Of a stretch of DNA of 64,000 bases, positions 1 to 8,139 are shown piece by piece. Numbering within the stretch: position 1 is the first letter of the stretch; every line of letters begins with the position of its first letter. This DNA is from Chitinophagaceae bacterium. GTDB lineage: Bacteria; Bacteroidota; Bacteroidia; Chitinophagales; Chitinophagaceae. A program made the translations under genes and the position numbers. The DNA lies in NCBI GenBank assembly GCA_016720565.1, contig JADKKJ010000011.1:806001-870000 (forward strand), given 5' to 3'. A model generated the notes under the pieces. The model was not told the DNA's origin. It worked only from the letters and a program-made list of their open reading frames with translations, and did not search any database.

Positions 1-197
1 GAGCGGGGCCCCGCATTCATGGCCAGGAAGGGCGACCCCCAGAGTTCAAAGCTGATCACATCCATCAACCCGAACGGCGCATTTACCTTATTATGATCTA
101 TTATCCTGGAGTTTTCAAAAAGAGAGAGATAGAAATTCACCGGTTCCGCTGCTTCTTTTTCGAACCAGAGATGCGGAGTAAGTTGATCGTTGGTCAT
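1..197 (-). CDS. VOC-family PhnB-like protein, cut off by window edge
   Basis: Translating the minus strand from the ATG at 197 gives 65 residues with no stop before the edge. The start MTNDQLTPHLWFEKEAAEPV, then NFYLSLFENSRI and later VISFELWGSPFLAMNAGP, matches the N-terminal half-module of the PhnB / 3-demethylubiquinone methyltransferase-like branch (PF06983) of the vicinal-oxygen-chelate superfamily. These are small soluble proteins of mostly unproven function. The rest lies outside the window, so metal ligands and full length cannot be judged. It is 18 bp upstream of the stop of the next minus-strand gene. Confidence 0.8.
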   Translation of the reverse strand, partial: MTNDQLTPHLWFEKEAAEPVNFYLSLFENSRIIDHNKVNAPFGLMDVISFELWGSPFLAMNAGPR

Positions 198-215
198 GAA
201 AACGCTTTTCTAAAA

Positions 216-1766
216 TTAGTGAACTGCGGTCACATTAACCTTCTCAATGCCTTTCAATATAAGATTGATATGGCGGTCTTTTGCCTTGGTCTCATATTCT
301 GAAATGATCTCAAGTATATCATAATCTATAAAGGTGCATTCGCTTCCATCAATGGTTAACACACTGTCGTCCGGCACTTCGTCCAGAATTTTTTGAAGAT
401 TTACCTTATTCAAAAACGTAACATTCGTATTTAAACGGATAAGAAAAGTATCCACGCCATCCACTATGGTCTCCGTTATCTTATACTGTATCTGGAAATT
501 ATTTCTAACCATCAGGTAAAAAGATATCAGCAAACCAATACTCACGCCGATCAGAAGGTCGGTCGCCAATATTACCAGGATTGTAAATATGAAAGGCAGG
601 AATTGTTTCCATCCCAGTCCCCACATGTTTTTAAAAAGCTTTGGTTTGGTCAGATTATATCCTGTGATCATCAGTATGGCCGCCAAAGAGGCATAGGGAA
701 TGCGATTCAATAAGAAGGGAATAAAAACAACAGCCAGTAATAAAAACAAGGCGTGGGTAATGGCCGATAATTTTGTCCTTGCCCCCGCGTCCACATTGGC
801 GGCCCCCCTTACCACAACGGCCGTCATTGGAATGGCACCCACCAAACCAGATATCATATTACCAATTCCCTGTGCCACCAATTCGCGATTCACCGGGGTG
901 ATGCGATTGTGGCGGTCCAGTTTATCAACGGCCTCAATACAAAGAAGTGTCTCAAGAGTAGCAAGCAAACCGATGATCAAACCATCTTTCCAGATATCAG
1001 CACGGGTTAATAACTGTCGAATATCCGGCAAATGGATGTCCGCAAAAATATTATCAGGGATATTGACCAGTTGCGTAGGTTTTAACGCTGCACCCGCGGC
1101 ATACCTTGCATAGATCATATTCGCAAAAATGCCAAACAACACTACCAGTAATGGCGCGGGAAGTATCCTGAACTTTTTCGCCGAAGGCAATTGAAGAAGT
1201 ATCAGTATCAGCAATGAGCCCAGTGAAATAATGATAGCGCCGCGGCTGATATGATGATTGAGATCGCTGAGGTGACTAAAAACATTTTCATTACTGAATA
1301 AGCCCAGGAACCCGCTGGTCCAGAAATTAGGTTGGTCATAACCCAGGGCCAGCGGTATCTGTTTTGATAACAAGAGAATACCAATGGCAGCCAGCATGCC
1401 TTTTATCACGGCCGATGGAAAATAGTGGGCGATCGTACCCAGCTTGAGCAGTCCAAGCAGTAATTGAAATAAACCAGCCACCACTACCGCCAGCAGGAAA
1501 ATCCTGAAATCTCCCAAAGAAACAATGGAGGCGGCCACGATCGTGCTAAGTCCGGCTGCAGGACCAGAGACCGCCAACTGAGAGCCGCTAATAAAACCGA
1601 CCACCAATCCCCCAATGATACCCGATAGAATGCCGGAATAAAGAGGAGCGCCGGAGGCCAGGGCAATACCAAGGCATAGGGGAAGCGCCACCAGGAAGAC
1701 AGAAATGCCCGCAGGAAGATCATAGCGAAGCCAGATCAGCCGATAATATTTGATGGTGCGCCTCAT
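216..1766 (-). CDS. SulP-family inner-membrane anion transporter with STAS domain
   Basis: A 516-residue protein. Residues about 15-420 are hydrophobic with the SulP signature near the N-terminus (YDLPAGISVFLVALPLCLGI, then SGSQLAVSGPAAGLST). Residues about 430-510 form a cytoplasmic STAS domain. SulP proteins move sulfate, bicarbonate or other anions. The STAS loop reads IDGSECTFIDYDILEII rather than the usual D-x-S-x-V-x-x-x-D-S-S form; from memory this variant accompanies bicarbonate-type SulP proteins next to carbonic anhydrases, but none is adjacent here, so the substrate is open. The family call is firm. It is probably transcribed alone; the gap to the upstream gene is 58 bp. Confidence 0.9.
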   Translation of the reverse strand: MRRTIKYYRLIWLRYDLPAGISVFLVALPLCLGIALASGAPLYSGILSGIIGGLVVGFISGSQLAVSGPAAGLSTIVAASIVSLGDFRIFLLAVVVAGLFQLLLGLLKLGTIAHYFPSAVIKGMLAAIGILLLSKQIPLALGYDQPNFWTSGFLGLFSNENVFSHLSDLNHHISRGAIIISLGSLLILILLQLPSAKKFRILPAPLLVVLFGIFANMIYARYAAGAALKPTQLVNIPDNIFADIHLPDIRQLLTRADIWKDGLIIGLLATLETLLCIEAVDKLDRHNRITPVNRELVAQGIGNMISGLVGAIPMTAVVVRGAANVDAGARTKLSAITHALFLLLAVVFIPFLLNRIPYASLAAILMITGYNLTKPKLFKNMWGLGWKQFLPFIFTILVILATDLLIGVSIGLLISFYLMVRNNFQIQYKITETIVDGVDTFLIRLNTNVTFLNKVNLQKILDEVPDDSVLTIDGSECTFIDYDILEIISEYETKAKDRHINLILKGIEKVNVTAVH

Positions 1767-1824
1767 TGTGAAAGAATTTCTGGCGCAAAGGTAAAAAATG
1801 CCCGAGAGATCTGCATGAGCAAGG

Positions 1825-2172
1825 TCAGGAACCGATCATTTTTAAACGCGCCTTCACCAGTTTCTTCACTATACCAACGGGGATCTTTTTGGTAATTGGA
1901 AATTGAACGGCGCCTTTGGAGAACTGGTAATTGGCCAGCTCTTGTTTTAAAGCCTCAATAGGACCAGAAGTGGGGTAAAAGCCAATATGATTTTTATACG
2001 CGGCATAATAACAGATCACTTTCCCTTTTTTAAATGAAGGCATATTATAGCTGATCTGTTCAACCGCATCCGGCGCGGCCTGCTGAATAATGGCACGCAG
2101 GTCCTGCATTAATGAACGTTGCGGCTCGCCAAAGGATTTGTGGTAATCATGGATGGAGGTAAACCGTTTCAT
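1825..2172 (-). CDS. DUF1801 / YdhG-like small protein
   Basis: A 115-residue soluble protein. The pattern YHKSFGEPQRSLMQDLRAII, AVEQISYNMPSFKKGK and IGFYPTSGPIEAL is the DUF1801 fold (frataxin-like, sometimes called YdhG or iron-chaperone-like). The C-terminus is lysine-rich (KKIPVGIVKKLVKARLK), as usual for the family. The biochemical role is unproven. It lies 24 bp downstream of the GNAT-lipoprotein gene on the same strand and could be co-transcribed with it. Confidence 0.75.
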   Translation of the reverse strand: MKRFTSIHDYHKSFGEPQRSLMQDLRAIIQQAAPDAVEQISYNMPSFKKGKVICYYAAYKNHIGFYPTSGPIEALKQELANYQFSKGAVQFPITKKIPVGIVKKLVKARLKMIGS

Positions 2173-2196
2173 TGGTTGATATTTTCTGGTTAATGA

Positions 2197-3102
2197 TCAG
2201 GGTTTGATCTCCCAATCGCGAACAGCTTTTGGTATCTCTGACAGCTCCGACCAGGTCCTGGCCCTTCCATTTTCTTTTATACCAACAGATAGTTTTTTTG
2301 CCGCCAGGTCATATACAATTATGGCATTTGTGGCACCACAATTATGCGCCTCACAGGCACTGCTTGTAAAAATGTTGTTTTCCACTTCTATAGGTGGCTC
2401 AACCTGCCAGTGGGACCTAAGGAATTCAAAATAATAATCCCCCACCAGTTTTTTTATACGTCCTGAAAGCGGACCATAGCTCAGAAGCTTTATCTCCGTG
2501 GGATATTTACCCTTAAAAGATGCCAGCGTATCAAGCGGGTCTTTGGTAGTTGTATCAATCCTTACCACTGTTGATTCTTTTGCCTGTGGCAATTTATTTT
2601 CCTGTTCATTGGCACAACCCCAGCAGCTGAGCAATACTGTCCAAAAAATAAGAAGCAATTTTTTTTCAAAACAAACACTGTTGGGCACGCCGGCATACTG
2701 GCCATAATTTTCAACGATCTTATAACCCGACTTTGAATAAACATGGATGGCTTCGGGCTGTTTTTTTCCCGTCTCCAGGATGCATTTTTCATAGCCCAGT
2801 TCTTTTGCCCAGGTTTCCAATTCGCGAAGAATTTTTGAGGCAATGCCTTTGGAGCGATGATCGGGATGGGTGAACATTCTTTTTACTTCCATTTTGGCGA
2901 GTGAATATTCTTTGATGGCCCCGCAACCTATGGCTTCGCCGTTCTCATAGGCCAGCAGGACGTGTTTTATGCTGTTGATTTTATTGAATTGGGAATAAAA
3001 TCCATGTTCTTCTCCATCGCGAATGGCCAGATCCGCATCCAGCGATCGAACCAGTGAAATGAAATCGCTGTTCTCGGAGTTTGTTCGAACTATATTGATC
3101 AT
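2197..3102 (-). CDS. GNAT acetyltransferase fused in frame to a lipoprotein-like domain
   Basis: A 301-residue reading frame with two unlike halves. Residues 1 to about 145 are a GNAT N-acetyltransferase (acetyl-CoA loop around HPDHRSKGIASKILREL, then KSGYKIVENYGQY). At the point where a GNAT protein should end (CFEKK) the frame runs into LLLIFWTVLLSCWGC, which looks like a lipoprotein signal peptide with lipobox LLS-C, followed by a polar secreted-type domain of about 140 residues of unknown function. The junction lies on a run of eight A residues (plus-strand T run 2659-2666). An internal GTG at 2688 would begin a protein with a plausible KK-hydrophobic-C signal. So this may be a true fusion, two products from overlapping starts, or a deletion or sequencing artefact at the A run. 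Confidence 0.65.
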   Translation of the reverse strand: MINIVRTNSENSDFISLVRSLDADLAIRDGEEHGFYSQFNKINSIKHVLLAYENGEAIGCGAIKEYSLAKMEVKRMFTHPDHRSKGIASKILRELETWAKELGYEKCILETGKKQPEAIHVYSKSGYKIVENYGQYAGVPNSVCFEKKLLLIFWTVLLSCWGCANEQENKLPQAKESTVVRIDTTTKDPLDTLASFKGKYPTEIKLLSYGPLSGRIKKLVGDYYFEFLRSHWQVEPPIEVENNIFTSSACEAHNCGATNAIIVYDLAAKKLSVGIKENGRARTWSELSEIPKAVRDWEIKP

Positions 3103-3159
3103 TACAGAATTGAATATTTTGAAAAATATTTTAACAAAGAAATTTGTAAATAAGACCGG

Positions 3160-3753
3160 CTATCGCCAGATATTGAAACGGATCCTGAATTTTTTATCCT
3201 GTAGCAGCGCCCTCCAGTCAATAAAAAGTAGTCCCGCAATAAACAGGAGCCCAAGACCCAACGCAATGAAAGACTTGACAGATACCATTCCCCGAAGAAT
3301 GGTTTCAGTATTTTCGGCGGCATATTTTCCCATCGTCACGGCTATCGCATCGCTGGTCAACTTACCTATGCAAAATGCCGGTATGATATTTATCCATTTC
3401 ATCCGGGCTATTCCACCTGCAATAAAAAGCGGTGTTGAGGGAAGGGGCATCAGGGTGTAAAAAAGTATGAATAGCTGGCTTTTCCACCCGTTACTATCAA
3501 GTTTTTTGCCCAGGAACCGGATGTCTTCTGTTTCGCGCTGGTTAAAAATTCTATCAGAGATCTTAGGAATATATGAGGAAAGGATACCCCTTCCCAGCAC
3601 GGAGCCAGCCACGCCAACAATGATCACCGGCCAAACCGGCAAACCGAACATGATCTGAAAAAGGATCATGATGGTAAAAGCAGGAGGTAGCGGCAAAGGG
3701 GTGATGTCCATAAGGACCGCACCTAAAAACACAATGAAATATTGCCACCACAT
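3160..3753 (-). CDS. VTT/DedA-like small inner-membrane protein
   Basis: A 197-residue integral membrane protein. The order is a hydrophobic N-terminus, glycine-rich helices (PVWPVIIVGVAGSVLGRGIL), a cytoplasmic stretch, then FYTLMPLPSTPLFIAGGIAR and two further helices. The proline-rich re-entrant MPLPSTP motif with a glycine-rich helix resembles the VTT (SNARE-associated, DedA/YqaA) fold linked to lipid-carrier flipping and membrane homeostasis. Family assignment is by pattern, not search. It starts 8 bp after the kdsB stop, so an operon with kdsB is likely, which fits an envelope role. Confidence 0.6.
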   Translation of the reverse strand: MWWQYFIVFLGAVLMDITPLPLPPAFTIMILFQIMFGLPVWPVIIVGVAGSVLGRGILSSYIPKISDRIFNQRETEDIRFLGKKLDSNGWKSQLFILFYTLMPLPSTPLFIAGGIARMKWINIIPAFCIGKLTSDAIAVTMGKYAAENTETILRGMVSVKSFIALGLGLLFIAGLLFIDWRALLQDKKFRIRFNIWR

Positions 3754-3761
3754 ATAATTAT

Positions 3762-4487
3762 TTAAATATCCGACTTTAGTTCTTCGGCTCTTTTCAAATC
3801 TTCAGGGGTATCTATTTCAACTCCCATATAATCTACAACGACCATTTTTAAGGGAACGCCGTATTCCAAATACCGCAGGCATTCCACTTTTTCTGCTGCT
3901 TCCAACGGGGTTATGGGCCAGTTGGTAAAATTGATCAGGGCCTGTTTCCGGAATGCATAAACACCGATATGTTCATAATATGTTGCAGCGAATTTCTCAT
4001 CGCGGGGATATGGAATAACTGAACGGCTGAAGAATAATGAATTCATGTTACGGTCCACCGCTACTTTCACAAAATTTGGATCATTAATATCTTTTTGTTC
4101 GGTCAGCACCTGCATCAGCGAAGCCACCTGCACCGTTGGATCGTTGAATTGCTCCAGCAGTTTTTCCAGCGGCCCTGTTTTTACAAATGGGGTATCTCCC
4201 TGTACATTTATGATTATATCCGCTTCCAGACCCTCTGCAGCCTCTGCGATCCGATCACTTCCGCTTTCATGTTCTTTTTTGCTCATGATGGCCCGCCCCC
4301 CATGTTCTGTTATCTCACTATAAATGATCTTGCTGTCAGTAACTACATATACTTCATCAAATAGCCCTGTGGCCATTGTAGCGTCGTAGGTTTGCCGGAT
4401 CACTGTTTTACCGGCCAGTAACTGCATTAGCTTTCCGGGAAAGCGTGTTGCGGCGTAGCGGGCGGGGATGAGCGCGACGGTCTTCAT
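3762..4487 (-). CDS. kdsB: 3-deoxy-manno-octulosonate cytidylyltransferase
   Basis: Makes CMP-KDO from CTP and KDO, the activated sugar for the inner core of lipopolysaccharide; cytosolic. The 241-residue length is normal for KdsB. The nucleotide-binding N-terminus (IPARYAATRFPGKLMQ), the metal-binding NVQGDTPF segment and the YEHIGVYAFRK stretch are all present. The first gene of a likely two-gene unit with the VTT protein. A 7-nt-period AT-rich tandem repeat lies just upstream of the start. The presence of KDO synthesis shows the organism has an LPS-bearing outer membrane. Confidence 0.96.
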   Translation of the reverse strand: MKTVALIPARYAATRFPGKLMQLLAGKTVIRQTYDATMATGLFDEVYVVTDSKIIYSEITEHGGRAIMSKKEHESGSDRIAEAAEGLEADIIINVQGDTPFVKTGPLEKLLEQFNDPTVQVASLMQVLTEQKDINDPNFVKVAVDRNMNSLFFSRSVIPYPRDEKFAATYYEHIGVYAFRKQALINFTNWPITPLEAAEKVECLRYLEYGVPLKMVVVDYMGVEIDTPEDLKRAEELKSDI

Positions 4488-4490
4488 GGT

Positions 4491-4527
4491 TAATGATTCA
4501 GTAGTAATTACTAATTATTAATTACTA
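4491..4527. repeat. Degenerate heptamer tandem repeat (TTAATTA-type)
   Basis: Reads as consecutive 7-mers TTAATGA, TTCAGTA, GTAATTA, CTAATTA, TTAATTA, CTAAAGG. A closely similar array lies at 39757-39795. It sits between the start of kdsB and the stop of the next minus-strand gene. Confidence 0.6.
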
Positions 4528-4544
4528 AAGGTAAGCCAAGTGGC

Positions 4545-5402
4545 TTATTTCTTATTAAACGCCGCATAAAGCATTACGCCGGATGTGTAAATAATAACAA
4601 CCAGCACCAACCATCTTAATGTGTCCAATGGCAATGACTTTACGATCAATGCGGCGATCAGCACGGCAATGATACCAGGGATGGCCATTCCAACTGCAGC
4701 TTTTCGATTATAGGCGCCCACCCGGATGAATTTTACTGAAGCCGGCGGCATTAAATAAGCGCAGGACCCCATCATTATTGGAAATGCCACCTGGGGAGAA
4801 AGTCCGAGTGCAAATACCAGGGCCATACAGGGAGCATAAAGTCCAATGCCAGCTGTCATAAGCGCGCCCAAAATAAAATTCACGCCTACGGCGATCAATA
4901 GTTTTCCACCATGCAATCCAATGGCGGAACCACCCCCCTGTATCCAGTTCATGATACGCGCGAACATGAATGCAGCAGTGATCAGCAGCGCGAACCCCAT
5001 CACCAGCCTTATTTTATTTTCCGGCAGCTTCGACATGATACCCGCTCCCAGTATGGCACCGGCCGCTGCTGAAATAAGCATAAGGATAAGGGTGACCGGC
5101 TCAACTTCAACTACGGTAATAAAAATAATAGCCTGGACCAGCACGGGAATTGTGTTTGCCACATTAAGTGTTCCCGGAAGCACGCGGTCTTCTGTTTGCC
5201 GAGTGAATTTCAGCAGGGCAGTTTGAGGGGCAAAGGCACCAATTCCAAGCACATCAAAAAAATTGACCACAAAGCCAATGACACCCGTTTTTATCCAACT
5301 GACAGGCTCCAGCTCCTTTTTGTGTTTTCGGAAATCTTGTATCAGCACAAGGCTGTACCATATCGTTAAAACGGAAAGGGATATCCATATAAAAGGGATC
5401 AT
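4545..5402 (-). CDS. TauE/SafE-family sulfite/anion exporter
   Basis: A 285-residue polytopic inner-membrane protein with about eight hydrophobic segments and the TauE/SafE (PF01925) signature: an early GFVVNFFDVLGIGAFAPQTA segment, AAGAILGAGI in the first half, and the repeated half GLYAPCMALVFALGLSPQVAF. Members export sulfite, sulfoacetate or related small organic anions; the substrate cannot be read from sequence. It is divergent from the secreted beta-propeller gene, with an 86-bp gap. It may pair functionally with the nearby SulP transporter, but that is only inferred from proximity. Confidence 0.85.
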   Translation of the reverse strand: MIPFIWISLSVLTIWYSLVLIQDFRKHKKELEPVSWIKTGVIGFVVNFFDVLGIGAFAPQTALLKFTRQTEDRVLPGTLNVANTIPVLVQAIIFITVVEVEPVTLILMLISAAAGAILGAGIMSKLPENKIRLVMGFALLITAAFMFARIMNWIQGGGSAIGLHGGKLLIAVGVNFILGALMTAGIGLYAPCMALVFALGLSPQVAFPIMMGSCAYLMPPASVKFIRVGAYNRKAAVGMAIPGIIAVLIAALIVKSLPLDTLRWLVLVVIIYTSGVMLYAAFNKK

Positions 5403-5488
5403 GCTGGTGCTTGTTTAATGGGTGGATAGATGAAAGTAAATAAAAAAACAAGAACTGATTTTATCATTATCTTAGGTAGCAGTAAAAA

Positions 5489-8113
5489 ATGAAATACAAT
5501 TTTACCATAACACTGCTGTTGATTGCCCTTTTTTCCCAACGGATCTGTGCGCAGGAACCACCCTCTCCACTGCTGGCCTCTTTTCGGCAGTTCCAGGAAA
5601 TGAAACAGCGATCCGGTTTTAATCTTGATTGGATCTCCATCGGGCCAGCTGTGAATTCTGCAAGAGCAGATGTGGTGCAGGCAGATCCCCTTCATACCGG
5701 CACACTCTATGCAGGCTTTGGATCTGGTGGTTTATGGAAAACAACCAATAATGGAATTAATTGGAATTGTGTTTTCCGGGACCAGGCCTCTTTGGGAATA
5801 GGCGATTTTAAACTGGCGCCTTCCGACCCCGCTATTATTTACCTGGGAACAGGCGAAAATCTTAAAAAGCCCCGGAATTTCACCTTACCCGGAACGGGTA
5901 TGTACCGGTCTGATGATGCAGGAAAAACCTGGAGATCGATCGGCCTTGAAGGCTCATGGACCATAGCGAATATAGCCATCCATCCAAAGGACCCCGATAT
6001 TGTACTGGTGGCTGTGTTGGGACATCTCTGGTCGAAGAACAAAGAGCGCGGACTTTATCAAACGACCAATGGAGGAAGAACCTGGCAACAGGTGTTATAT
6101 ATAAACGATTCTACGGGGGCAAACGATGTGGTCATTTCGCCTTCAGATCCAACTATCATGTACGCATCAATGTGGGAAAACTATCCGGGGATCAGCGGAA
6201 AGAATAGCGGCGTATACAGGAGCAATGATGGAGGAAAGAATTGGCTGGCCTGCAACAAAGGATTGCCATCGGGCCCGCTTGCCGGGCGAACAGGCGTTGG
6301 GGTATCGTTTAGCGATCCTTTAAAAGCATATGCGCTGGTAGATAATTTAAATAATCCTGCCGGGCAATCTGCAGAATTGTATAAAACCATTGATGGTGGC
6401 GAAACATGGGTCAGGACACATACTGAACCCTTGCGCATTTATTCTGTGATCGGCTGGTATTTCTCCCGTATTTATGTAAACCCCCTAAATGATGAAGAGG
6501 TTTATTGTCTTGGCGTTCGACTGATAAGGAGTACTGACGGCGGAAAGAATTTTTCTGTGATCGGGGGTAATGTAACGCGTGCCAATCCCGGCGCTGCAAG
6601 TGGTTTCCATCTTGATCAATGTTCTTTATGCATCGATCCCAACGACCCAAAACATTTATTAGCGGGCAATGATGGAGGTTTGTACGCAAGTTTTGATCAT
6701 GGCGCTTCCTGGTTTCACCATAACAATATACCCGCAGGAGAATTCTATGATATTTTTGTGGACCAGAAAAAGCATTTGATCTATGGCGGTACGCAGGATG
6801 ATGCCACCGTCTTTGGTCCGGCACGTGAATTTGAACCCAGGATCAAAGACCCATGGAAATACATCTGGATAGACCCCTGGGATGGTGGTGATGGTTGTGT
6901 TACACAGGTGGATCCCATAGATGATAATATTGTTTATTACAGCTCCCAGCACGGCGGGGTTGTACGATACAACAGGAAGGCCGATACCTCAGTGGGCATA
7001 AGACCTAAACTTCCGAAGCAAATAAAGGATACGCTTTTGTTCAATTACATAACTCCGTATTTCATCTCCGGCTTCAATAACAAGACCCTTTACATAGGAG
7101 GAAATTATATTTTTAAAACCGATGACCGTGGTGATCACTGGAAGCCCGTCAGTACCAATATCACTAATACCACAGATCCATTGAAAAGATCTTTCTCAAC
7201 AGGAGCATTAACAGAATCCCCGGTAAGCAAAGGATTACTTTTTGCCGGAACAGACAGGGGTGCTTTCTGGGTATCTAAAAACGATGGACTTTCCTGGGAA
7301 GAAAATGACAGGGGTCTTGCCAATAATTATATCAGGAGTATATGCCCTTCCAGGTTTGATAAGTCGAGGGTTTATGTTGCGATGACCGGGATCAATTACG
7401 ACGATCTTGGAGCATACCTGTATGTTTCAACAGATCTGGGAAAGACCTGGACCTCCATTTCCGCAGGATTGCCCAATGAGCCAATGAATGTTGTATTAGA
7501 GGATCCGACTAACGAGAATATATTATATGCCGGAACTATCCGCGCCGTTTATATTTCTATTGACAGGGGAAAGAGCTGGTCTTGTTTTGGAGATAAGATG
7601 CCGGGAGTAGCCATTGCTGATCTTGAGATCCATCGTAATTCAAATACTTTATTTGCCGGTACTCATGGAAGAGGTATTTATCGAATTGGCCTTGGGCCAG
7701 TTTATAGCTGGATAAAAAAGCAAGACAAGCAGGAACGAGATCATTTATTTGAATTACCAGAAACGCATCTTCCCTGGTTTCAATCTTTTTCCGGACTTCC
7801 GGACCTGCGTACTGCAGAAAAAGCGGTGATCAGCTACTGGCTGGAAAATGCTGGACCCGTAACCCTAAGTCTTAAAGACAATAACAATAAAGAGATCTGG
7901 TCCTATAAAACGGAGGGTAAAAAAGGGTTTAATCAATATCGCTGGGACCTGATACTAAGTCGCCAGAACAGCGATCAGCCTTATTTCACCAGGTATGAAA
8001 CCTACCTGAAACCAGGCAATTATAAAATGGAATTATCATCTGGCAATAGCCGCAGCCAGCAAAATTTTATCCTGAAGAAAGCCACTTCACCATTTCGCGA
8101 AACCAACTATTAA
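5489..8113 (+). CDS. Secreted sortilin/BNR-type beta-propeller protein
   Basis: An 874-residue protein with an N-terminal signal peptide (hydrophobic residues 4-20, likely cut after CAQ). It holds about ten Asp-box (S/T-x-D-x-G-x-x-W) repeats typical of sialidase/VPS10-type propellers: SDDAGKTW, TTNGGRTW, SNDGGKNW, TIDGGETW, STDGGKNF, SFDHGASW, SKNDGLSW, STDLGKTW and SIDRGKSW among them. These probably build one or two propellers over residues about 45-720. The C-terminal 130 residues look like a beta-sandwich. Such proteins are often annotated as glycosyl hydrolases, but Asp-boxes are structural and I see no catalytic proof. It is followed 26 bp later by a secreted S10 peptidase, so the two may be co-expressed for polymer or peptide breakdown. 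Confidence 0.85.
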   Translation: MKYNFTITLLLIALFSQRICAQEPPSPLLASFRQFQEMKQRSGFNLDWISIGPAVNSARADVVQADPLHTGTLYAGFGSGGLWKTTNNGINWNCVFRDQASLGIGDFKLAPSDPAIIYLGTGENLKKPRNFTLPGTGMYRSDDAGKTWRSIGLEGSWTIANIAIHPKDPDIVLVAVLGHLWSKNKERGLYQTTNGGRTWQQVLYINDSTGANDVVISPSDPTIMYASMWENYPGISGKNSGVYRSNDGGKNWLACNKGLPSGPLAGRTGVGVSFSDPLKAYALVDNLNNPAGQSAELYKTIDGGETWVRTHTEPLRIYSVIGWYFSRIYVNPLNDEEVYCLGVRLIRSTDGGKNFSVIGGNVTRANPGAASGFHLDQCSLCIDPNDPKHLLAGNDGGLYASFDHGASWFHHNNIPAGEFYDIFVDQKKHLIYGGTQDDATVFGPAREFEPRIKDPWKYIWIDPWDGGDGCVTQVDPIDDNIVYYSSQHGGVVRYNRKADTSVGIRPKLPKQIKDTLLFNYITPYFISGFNNKTLYIGGNYIFKTDDRGDHWKPVSTNITNTTDPLKRSFSTGALTESPVSKGLLFAGTDRGAFWVSKNDGLSWEENDRGLANNYIRSICPSRFDKSRVYVAMTGINYDDLGAYLYVSTDLGKTWTSISAGLPNEPMNVVLEDPTNENILYAGTIRAVYISIDRGKSWSCFGDKMPGVAIADLEIHRNSNTLFAGTHGRGIYRIGLGPVYSWIKKQDKQERDHLFELPETHLPWFQSFSGLPDLRTAEKAVISYWLENAGPVTLSLKDNNNKEIWSYKTEGKKGFNQYRWDLILSRQNSDQPYFTRYETYLKPGNYKMELSSGNSRSQQNFILKKATSPFRETNY

Positions 8114-8139
8114 AAGATCTGCTATTTAAAAATTAAAAT

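Noticed and set aside
3023..3460. 145-codon plus-strand open frame
   Set aside because: Antisense to the VTT and GNAT genes, with low-complexity composition and no domain.
5489..8113. Sialidase
   Set aside because: Asp-boxes are present but no arginine triad or other sialidase catalytic residues can be pointed to.
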